The position numbers and the translations under genes are program-made. The notes under the pieces are model-generated. The model saw only the letters and a list, made by a program, of their open reading frames with translations, searched no databases and was not told the origin of the DNA. DNA of 17,530 nt, from the NCBI GenBank assembly GCA_964553435.1, contig CAZKKM010000027.1, positions 1 through 17,530 on the forward strand. Direction: 5' to 3'. The DNA is from RUG11867 sp964553435 (GTDB lineage Bacteria > Bacillota_I > Bacilli_A > RF39 > UBA660). This document shows, one piece after another, positions 7,336-13,287 of this stretch (its first letter is position 1; the number at the start of each line of letters is the position of its first letter).

Positions 7336-7371
7336 ATATACAGTATATAACACTATAATACAGTTTGTCAA
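7336..7371 (-). promoter_or_regulatory. Promoter and palindromic operators of the GntR/ABC operon
   Basis: Minus-strand TTGACA (7366-7371) and TATACT (7342-7347) are 18 bp apart. A perfect 13-bp palindrome, ATATAC-A-GTATAT (7336-7348), covers the -10 box. An imperfect 15-bp palindrome, ACACTATAATACAGT (7350-7364), fills the spacer. Repressor bound at either would block RNA polymerase, as expected for a self-repressing YtrA-type regulator. Confidence 0.65.
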
Positions 7372-7392
7372 GTGGCCAAAATAAAAAAGAGT

Positions 7393-8619
7393 TTAATCTT
7401 TTCTCTTATAATACTTGACAATGAAGACCGTTTCTCTTCGATCGGATTCGACTTCCAAAGAACCACCGCTTTTAGAGATGATAGATTTAGCTAAAGAAAG
7501 ACCTATTCCCACACTTTGCGCGCCAGCATTCTTTCCACGATAAAACCGTTCGAAGATATGAGGAAGATCGTCTTTGTCGATGGGAATTCCATTATTATGT
7601 ATGGATACCTTCGCATAAATCTTATTCTCTTCGAGTCTTATTTTGACCGTACTTCCACTTTCGGCATGCTCTATGGCATTTTTAACTATATTAGAAAAAG
7701 CCTCCACCTGCCAACGAAAATCACAAATTACATTTCGCTTTATCTCGCCTTGTATGACTATATCGATGCCTTTCAAATCGGCAAGGACGGACACATTCTC
7801 GATGCTAGCCTCTACGATACTCTTCACCTTCTCTGGTCTTTCTATGAACGAAACTGTCCCCGTATCTAGTCGCGACAACTTCAATAGAGTTTGAATGAGA
7901 AAATTCATGTTCCCTACTTCGCGATTGAGCGACCGCAAAAACTCTCCTCTATGTTCATCATCCATATTTGGATTGTCGATGAGATTGTCTAAAGAAATGC
8001 TCATCGAAGCGAGCGGTGTTTTCAATTGATGCGATATATCTTCCAGAGACTTTTTTAAAGTTTCCCTACCTTCTAAAGCTTGCTCTTTTTGTTCTCTCAA
8101 CATGATCGTCGTCTTATAAAGCTCATCTCTCAAAATTGAAAGTTCATCTTCGCTCATCGTCGAAACATCGATAGAATAATCGCCTCTATTGATCTTCTCG
8201 ATAAGTAAGGTGATATCGTTTATCTTTTTCTCTTTCGAAATGATATAAACGATATATACTATCGAAATCGCCAACACGACCATTCCGGTCATGATAGCAT
8301 TATGAATGATAAAACTCGCATGAAGTTCATCATTTTTTAAAACCGCCGCTTCCTCGTCGATGTCGATTCCATAAACTTTGAGAATGTTCGACTTGTAAGA
8401 GCTTTTATTGTTTAAAATGTCGATTAACTCTTCTGTCGATATCTCTGGATACTTATCGCGCACTTTTTCCAAAATACCACCGACATAGAGATTGAAATTC
8501 TTTCGATAAAATCTATATTCGATATTGAAAACGATTGCATCCAAAATGATCGATGCTATTCCGACTATTATAACCACCACGAGGCACTTTTTAAAACCTA
8601 TTTTATTTTTTATCGTCAT
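7393..8619 (-). CDS. Sensor histidine kinase (408 aa)
   Basis: A membrane-bound HisKA-type kinase. TM1 is at about 12-31, a short extracytoplasmic sensor at about 32-103, TM2 at about 106-128, and a HAMP-like linker follows to about 185. The dimerisation domain has the phospho-acceptor His197 in SHQLKTPLASM. The ATPase domain shows the N box (EAFSNIVKNAIEHA, Asn314), G1 (NNGIPI), F box (IFERFYRG, 356-363) and G2 (GIGLSL, 371-376). All key residues are present. The sensor loop of about 70 residues is larger than in the intramembrane-sensing BceS type, so it may read an external ligand or envelope state. The start overlaps the response regulator gene by 17 nt. It is the last gene of the natAB/two-component operon. 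Confidence 0.92.
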   Translation of the reverse strand: MTIKNKIGFKKCLVVVIIVGIASIILDAIVFNIEYRFYRKNFNLYVGGILEKVRDKYPEISTEELIDILNNKSSYKSNILKVYGIDIDEEAAVLKNDELHASFIIHNAIMTGMVVLAISIVYIVYIISKEKKINDITLLIEKINRGDYSIDVSTMSEDELSILRDELYKTTIMLREQKEQALEGRETLKKSLEDISHQLKTPLASMSISLDNLIDNPNMDDEHRGEFLRSLNREVGNMNFLIQTLLKLSRLDTGTVSFIERPEKVKSIVEASIENVSVLADLKGIDIVIQGEIKRNVICDFRWQVEAFSNIVKNAIEHAESGSTVKIRLEENKIYAKVSIHNNGIPIDKDDLPHIFERFYRGKNAGAQSVGIGLSLAKSIISKSGGSLEVESDRRETVFIVKYYKRKD

Positions 8620-9280
8620 CGATTCTATAACCTATACCTTTCAAAGTCACGATTATATCGCTTCCGATTTTTTCTCTTATGCGTTTGAGATACACGGTGA
8701 GAGTATTATCTTCGATGTCGTTTCCGGTCCATTCCCATACCTTGTCTATGATAGTATTTCGTCTTACGACCTTATTGATGTTGGTAAACAAAAGATGTAA
8801 AATCTTCAATTCCAATGCCGTAAGCTCCAAAGGGTTCCCGTCTTTGTAGACGACCATCTTGTCCAAATCGAACTCGATATCTTGCACTTTTACTATCGTA
8901 TTGGCATTCCTTCTGCGCAAAATTTTTTCGACCCGAACCGACAATTCTCTCGCACTAAACGGTTTAGTTAGATAATCTTCGGCTCCTTTACTAAGACAGC
9001 TTACGATAGTCTCTTCGTCATCTTTGGCAGTCAAGAAAATGGTCGGAACGTTCATAGGTTCGACCACTTTCTCGTAAAATATACATCCATCACCATCGGG
9101 TAAAGATATATCTAATATGATCACATCAACGCACTCTTCGTTCAAACGACTCTGAGCAGTTTTCACATCTCCTGCGACGACGACATCGTATCCTTCGCTT
9201 GCAAACGAATATTTTAATCCATTGGCTATGGCCTCATTATCTTCGACTAACAATATTTTCGCCTGTTTATCGCTTGTCAT
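8603..9280 (-). CDS. OmpR/PhoB-family response regulator (225 aa)
   Basis: The receiver domain (about 6-122) has the acidic pair Glu-Asp in LLVEDN, the phospho-acceptor Asp57 in LDISLPDGDG, the conserved Thr in FLTAKD and Lys in YLTKPF. The C-terminal winged helix (about 128-225) includes ALELKILHLLF, the recognition region DNTLTVYLKRIREKIG and the wing GIGYRIDD. The frame also has an ATG at 9295. The start at 9280 is favoured because GGAG stands 9 nt before it, while the upstream ATG has no ribosome binding site. The cognate kinase gene overlaps its 3' end. OmpR-type proteins bind direct repeats with a 10-11 bp period, so this is the candidate regulator of the repeats at 5397-5415 and 16571-16589. 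That link is an inference. Confidence 0.92.
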   Translation of the reverse strand: MTSDKQAKILLVEDNEAIANGLKYSFASEGYDVVVAGDVKTAQSRLNEECVDVIILDISLPDGDGCIFYEKVVEPMNVPTIFLTAKDDEETIVSCLSKGAEDYLTKPFSARELSVRVEKILRRRNANTIVKVQDIEFDLDKMVVYKDGNPLELTALELKILHLLFTNINKVVRRNTIIDKVWEWTGNDIEDNTLTVYLKRIREKIGSDIIVTLKGIGYRIDDDKK

Positions 9281-9295
9281 TTCTATCTTCTCCAT

Positions 9296-10465
9296 TCAAT
9301 TCGTAAAGAGAACTTTCTCCGATTTGTATTGTCTTATTATGAAAGATAATATGACGAATATGTAGACTATCGAAGAGATGAACATCAATGCAATGTAGAG
9401 AATGTTGATATCCCCATTTACTATATCCGTAAACAGCAAAGTAAAGTTCAAGAAAGGTACGATTGCCAAAACGGCACTCGTCTTGATTTCTACCATGAAC
9501 GCGATCATACTAGGGAAAAACGAGATGAAAGTAAGTGGTGTCAAAGCACTTTGAGCCTCTTTGAAAGTTTTGGATTTCGATGCTATGGCTATGCACAATC
9601 CACTTATCAAGAAAGAATATCCCAAGATGACGATGAGCCCATAAATGAGACTGCCCACGGACGGTATCAAATTGACACTCTCATATATATCGAACATGCC
9701 GTTTGCAATGCCGAGAGACGCGACCATCAAAATGAGACTCAAAATTCCTGTTATAATGGATGATATCGAAACACCCAAAAATTTACCGACGATTATATCT
9801 TTACTTTTTATTGGAAAAGTAAGTAAAGTTTCGAGAGTGCCTCTTTCTTTTTCTCCAGCCGTAGCATCTGTAGCAGGATAAGTAGCCGATACAGTGATGG
9901 CCATGATGATAAACAAGAATGAATAAGTAGTTATGTATTTGGCAAAATAATTCGAACTAGCCTCCTGTGCATCATCTTTGGCATAACCGTAGGTGATGAT
10001 GTTCAAAACTTCCTCACTTGGGACCTCATATTGAGCCAAATAGACCGATTGCAGATACTGCTTATAAGCCTCAAAATAAGAATTCACCAAAGCCTCAGAA
10101 TATGTGCTCTTTTCATCTTGATTTGAATGAAATACATAATTGGTATCTTCCTTCGTCACATAAAGATCCAACTCTTCATTTTCGTATAGATCGGCAAGAT
10201 TCTCTTCGGTTCCAGTTTTATAATCGATTCCCATCTCGTCGAGAATGGACTTTTCGACATCGCCAAGTTCATATGCGAATCCGATGTGGTTGTAATCTTC
10301 TATCGGCTTGTTTATCTGCATATCGAAAAGTGCCGACATTCCCATTACCAAAAGAGGTATCATGATCGGAATGATGAGCATCATTGCCAAAGATTTCTTA
10401 TNNNNNNNNNNCCGAAACATTTCCCTGAGCTCTTTTTTAAGTACGACTCCTACATTACTTTTCAT
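9296..10465 (-). CDS. natB: ABC-2 permease, NatB-like (389 aa as drawn, with an assembly gap)
   Basis: TM1 (about 25-45) is followed by an extracytoplasmic region (about 48-175). Five or so further helices follow from about 178 onward. The segment AGEKERGTLETLLTFP after TM2 is the strongest family mark of NatB-type exporters. NatA/NatB systems were first described as sodium extruders, but many relatives export other compounds, so the substrate is uncertain. The start overlaps the natA stop by 11 nt, and GGAGG lies 8 nt before it. Ten N bases (10402-10411) fall between MFR and KKSL. The frame happens to continue across them, but the residues there are undefined. The response regulator gene follows without a gap. 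Confidence 0.85.
   Translation of the reverse strand: MKSNVGVVLKKELREMFRXXXXKKSLAMMLIIPIMIPLLVMGMSALFDMQINKPIEDYNHIGFAYELGDVEKSILDEMGIDYKTGTEENLADLYENEELDLYVTKEDTNYVFHSNQDEKSTYSEALVNSYFEAYKQYLQSVYLAQYEVPSEEVLNIITYGYAKDDAQEASSNYFAKYITTYSFLFIIMAITVSATYPATDATAGEKERGTLETLLTFPIKSKDIIVGKFLGVSISSIITGILSLILMVASLGIANGMFDIYESVNLIPSVGSLIYGLIVILGYSFLISGLCIAIASKSKTFKEAQSALTPLTFISFFPSMIAFMVEIKTSAVLAIVPFLNFTLLFTDIVNGDINILYIALMFISSIVYIFVILSFIIRQYKSEKVLFTN
10402..10411. other. Assembly gap of 10 N
   Basis: Ten undetermined bases lie within the N-terminal codons of the natB-like gene. The flanks read ...MFR and then, if a single G is supplied, DKKSLAMM on the minus strand. That matches the FRDKKSL-type sequence common in this family. 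The real missing sequence may therefore be only 1 nt, with the N run being a contig-join placeholder. Confidence 0.95.
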
Positions 10466-11213
10466 TTTGAATTCCTCCTATCAAAGCGAAAAATGCATCT
10501 CTCAAATTGGTCGTCTTCGTTTTCGCGAGTATCTGTTTAGGTGTACCTGTCTCGATGACATTCCCTTCGTGAATAAGCAAAACTCTATCGCAAATGTTTT
10601 CCGCCTCTTCCATATAATGAGTAGAATACAAAATTGTCTTGCCGTTGTCGCGTTCCCTCTTTATAAAATCCAAGATTACCTGACTCGAAATGATATCTAG
10701 ACCACTCGTCGCTTCATCTAATATGTAATATTTAGGATCGTGGACCAAACATCTGGCGATGTTAACTCGCTGCATCTGTCCCGTCGAAAGCTTCTCTATT
10801 TTGTTGTAAAGAAATCCCTTCATTCCAAGTGTTTCGGAGATTTCATCGATTCTCTTCTTCGCCGTATTTTCATCGACTCCATAAAAATCACAGCACATTT
10901 GCATCAACTCATGAGAAGTAAAATTCTGATAAACTTTGGTATTCCCGGAAAGATAGGCCAAGTTTTTCTTGATCTCCAGCTCGTTTTCCGCATAATTTTT
11001 TCCGTCGAATTCGATCTTTCCTCCAGTCGGTTCCAAGATTCCTCCTATCATTCTGAGCAATGTCGTCTTCCCTGCCCCATTCGGTCCCAAAATGCCGATT
11101 ATTTCCCCATCATTTGCTTCGAATGAGATATCCTTATCGGCCCAGAACTCGATCTTTTCTTTCTTTGCTGTCAATTTCGTAAACTTCTTGGCAGCATGTT
11201 CAACCTTTAACAT
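10455..11213 (-). CDS. natA: ABC transporter ATP-binding protein, NatA-like (252 aa)
   Basis: A complete ATPase domain. Counting from the start used here it has Walker A GPNGAGKT (43-50), signature LSTGQMQR (142-149), Walker B YYILDEA (162-168) and the switch His199 in STHYMEEAE. The sequence around the Walker motifs and the partner permease place it with NatA-type ATPases of ABC-2 exporters. The open frame begins four codons earlier at 11225. The start at 11213 is preferred because GGAGG then stands 5 nt upstream, whereas the earlier ATG has none. It is the first gene of a four-gene operon (natA, natB, response regulator, kinase) with all junctions overlapping or abutting. The two-component system may therefore control or sense through this exporter. 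Confidence 0.9.
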   Translation of the reverse strand: MLKVEHAAKKFTKLTAKKEKIEFWADKDISFEANDGEIIGILGPNGAGKTTLLRMIGGILEPTGGKIEFDGKNYAENELEIKKNLAYLSGNTKVYQNFTSHELMQMCCDFYGVDENTAKKRIDEISETLGMKGFLYNKIEKLSTGQMQRVNIARCLVHDPKYYILDEATSGLDIISSQVILDFIKRERDNGKTILYSTHYMEEAENICDRVLLIHEGNVIETGTPKQILAKTKTTNLRDAFFALIGGIQNEK

Positions 11214-11266
11214 GTTATCCTCCATATTTCTTTTTGCATTCCTCTTATATCGAATGACTAAACAAA

Positions 11267-11304
11267 ATTATACTATCTTTTATAACTCTACGCAAGCTGC
11301 TTGC
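11267..11304 (-). promoter_or_regulatory. natA operon promoter with overlapping 13-bp palindrome
   Basis: On the minus strand TATAAT (11267-11272) lies 17 bp from TTGCGT (11290-11295), a weak -35. A perfect palindrome, GCAAG-CTG-CTTGC (11292-11304), overlaps the -35 box. It looks like a regulator site. No AGTGACA repeat is present here, so the control differs from the two direct-repeat promoters. Confidence 0.5.
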
Positions 11305-11312
11305 CACAATAA

Positions 11313-11345
11313 AAAACTCAAAACTTTAACGAAGAATTGAGTTTT
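11313..11345 (-). terminator. Rho-independent terminator after the beta-helix protein gene
   Basis: AAAACTCAA (11313-11321) pairs with TTGAGTTTT (11337-11345), a perfect 9-bp stem with a 15-nt loop. On the minus strand it ends in six T residues. It lies 16 bp past the stop codon at 11362. Confidence 0.8.
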
Positions 11346-11361
11346 ATAAAGGTGATTCTCA

Positions 11362-12834
11362 TCACTTGAATAAGTTGACAGATCCGTTTACCTCAAATTC
11401 ATCTTGCGATTTGATAGAAATCCTATCACCTTTTGTATATTTGCCCGACTCGTAAATGAAGTTGTCCATCGAACCGTTGTACTTGCCGCCCGTATAGAGA
11501 TGATATACTCCATTGACTAATTTATCGCTGCTCAATACCAAAGTTTTAAACTGTTCCTGAGCCACGAAAGAGATTATCGCATCGCCCGACTCGTTCGTCA
11601 AAGTAACCAAAGTGCCTCTCTTTATTGGGGAAGAAAGATCGAAACACAGAGAATTTTGAAGCGATGAAATCTTGGGAGATTCCAGCATATCGGACCCAAG
11701 TGCGATGATCGTTCCACCATTTATGACGTATCCCTCATCGGTATCTATACCCGCATCTCCTCCAACCACAGATCCAATTGTATAGACAGTTCCGCCGTTT
11801 AATACGGCATCTTTATTCGAATCTATACCGTCTCCAGATGCCCTGATGAAAATCGTTCCACCATTTATCGTTATTGTTCCGCCATCACCTCCGGCATTGA
11901 GTCCGTCATCCACCGATTCTACATATATGTTCCCGCTCTCTATCGTGATATTCTCGTTTTCGGTAGCTATTCCTTCGCCCTCTTCTTGGCGGCCATATAT
12001 TTTCAATGAACCGTCACCTCTTATCGTCAAGTGTCCAAGAGAATATACACACGCATCGTACTCGCTTGATCCTCCATCACTCAACGAGTTTTCACTTCCC
12101 TCGACAAGTTCGATGATGAGATTTTCTTTCGATGTGTTGACGATAGCCGCGGTCGTATCGTTTTTTATCGATACTCCATTCAAACGAAGAATTACTTCAC
12201 CGTCAGCATCGATCAATACGGTATGCTCGAAATTTCCCTCGAGTATATATTCTCCTGCTTCGCCAATTGTGACATTCGAGTCGTAATCATTCAAATCGAT
12301 ATCGTGTGAGACCGTTTTTATTCCTTCCACAACATCTTCTTTCTTAGTTATCTTTTCACTCTCTTGTATACCTACTTTATCGTAAACTTGAACATTGACA
12401 ATAGACAAAAATAAAACACCTACAACTATGACAGTCGACTCGACGAAAATCATCGTCCTTTCCCACGATGTAAAAACCTCTTTATATGTTTTCACATTGG
12501 CCCGTGACATTGCGAAATATACGATGACACATCCGATGGCTAAACACTCGATACCCACGAGAAGATAATAAACCGAGTTTTTCTTTTCGAGCTCCATAGG
12601 AACTTCTTTCCCCATGTTCTTTTTAGGCTCAGAATCTCCTAATTTTCTTCCATCATCTTCGATAGGCATCTCCGTTTTCTCATTTTCGCTGGGCGGTTTC
12701 TCCCTTTCCTGCATGATAGGAACTTTTCCGATTTCCACACCGAACTCACTTACACTCGTCACAGTCCAAAAAAGTCCTCCTATACTGACGATTAGTATGA
12801 CGACTGCCAATAAATTTTTCCATATTCGTGACAT
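11362..12834 (-). CDS. Membrane-anchored carbohydrate-binding-type beta-helix protein, Cthe_2159-like (490 aa)
   Basis: The N-terminal part has three hydrophobic helices (about 7-27, 88-108 and 127-147) with a charged, proline-rich loop (about 40-85). The rest (about 165-490) is extracytoplasmic. From about 178 it matches the carbohydrate-binding domain family typified by Cthe_2159: DIDLNDYDSNVTI, then repeated beta-helix rungs such as NITIESGNIYVESVDDG, TITINGGTIFIRASGDG and AVLNGGTVYTIGS. The recurring DDGLNA, GDGIDSN and AGIDTDEG turns are rich in Asp and Gly and probably bind calcium. Cthe_2159 binds polygalacturonic acid; binding here is only inferred. The multi-helix anchor is more than a simple lipoprotein or single-TM form. 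AAGGAAGGA stands 6 nt before the ATG. It is monocistronic, with its own terminator, lying between two ABC systems. Confidence 0.85.
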   Translation of the reverse strand: MSRIWKNLLAVVILIVSIGGLFWTVTSVSEFGVEIGKVPIMQEREKPPSENEKTEMPIEDDGRKLGDSEPKKNMGKEVPMELEKKNSVYYLLVGIECLAIGCVIVYFAMSRANVKTYKEVFTSWERTMIFVESTVIVVGVLFLSIVNVQVYDKVGIQESEKITKKEDVVEGIKTVSHDIDLNDYDSNVTIGEAGEYILEGNFEHTVLIDADGEVILRLNGVSIKNDTTAAIVNTSKENLIIELVEGSENSLSDGGSSEYDACVYSLGHLTIRGDGSLKIYGRQEEGEGIATENENITIESGNIYVESVDDGLNAGGDGGTITINGGTIFIRASGDGIDSNKDAVLNGGTVYTIGSVVGGDAGIDTDEGYVINGGTIIALGSDMLESPKISSLQNSLCFDLSSPIKRGTLVTLTNESGDAIISFVAQEQFKTLVLSSDKLVNGVYHLYTGGKYNGSMDNFIYESGKYTKGDRISIKSQDEFEVNGSVNLFK

Positions 12835-12867
12835 ATTTTTCCTTCCTTTCTTCTCAAATCTAACAAT

Positions 12868-12900
12868 TTTTTATGTAAATTGTGCGAACAAACTGTGAAC
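12868..12900 (-). promoter_or_regulatory. Possible direct-repeat promoter of the beta-helix protein gene
   Basis: TGCGAAC (12883-12889) and TGTGAAC (12894-12900) differ by one base and repeat at 11 bp, the same geometry as the AGTGACA sites. A poor -10 (TAAAAA, 12868-12873) lies 9 bp away, and TACATA (12872-12877) is an alternative. The match is weak and the site is tentative. Confidence 0.25.
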
Positions 12901-12919
12901 CGATAATCAAACTTTCATG

Positions 12920-12941
12920 AAAAAAGAGTGAAATCTCACTC
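12920..12941 (-). terminator. Rho-independent terminator of the 64-aa membrane protein gene
   Basis: GAGTGA (12926-12931) and TCACTC (12936-12941) form a perfect 6-bp stem with a 4-nt loop, followed on the minus strand by six T residues (12920-12925). It lies 5 bp past the stop codon. Confidence 0.8.
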
Positions 12942-12946
12942 CCGAT

Positions 12947-13141
12947 CTAATTCTCCTTTATGATTCGTCCGGCTACGACCGCACTCGCTAGTCCAGACAA
13001 GAGCGGTACAAAACTGCCACCAAGATGACCATCTTCGAAGATTACTGACTCCAATATCTTCAAGTCACACACATATCCGGCGACATTTAATACACCCAAA
13101 ACTGCGATGAAAACTACCGTCAACTTCGTTTCCTTTTTCAT
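12947..13141 (-). CDS. Small two-helix membrane protein of unknown function (64 aa)
   Basis: Two hydrophobic segments, about 8-27 and 43-60, flank a short loop with LKILESVIFEDGHLGGSF. The ends are charged (MKKETK at the start, RIIKEN at the end), which suggests both termini are cytosolic. The gene has a near-perfect promoter and its own terminator, good support for a real gene despite its size. The ribosome binding site AAAGGA is rather far from the ATG (12 nt), with no better in-frame start. I do not recognise the family. Confidence 0.7.
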   Translation of the reverse strand: MKKETKLTVVFIAVLGVLNVAGYVCDLKILESVIFEDGHLGGSFVPLLSGLASAVVAGRIIKEN

Positions 13142-13176
13142 AAGTTTCCAAAGTCCTTTCTGGATAATACAGTTCC

Positions 13177-13206
13177 ATTATATTAAAATCCTATCGTCAT
13201 TGTCAA
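13177..13206 (-). promoter_or_regulatory. Strong sigma-A promoter of the 64-aa membrane protein
   Basis: Both boxes are perfect on the minus strand: TTGACA (13201-13206) and TATAAT (13177-13182), with an 18-bp spacer. It lies between the ABC permease stop (13288) and the small gene, which makes the small gene a separate, probably well expressed, unit. Nothing else was recognised in 13142-13287. Confidence 0.8.
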
Positions 13207-13287
13207 CAGTCCTTTTTTGTAATATTTGCTGTTTTCAACTGTTATTTCTTTATCATATAGATGAAGACACCACCTATTTATCGAAGA

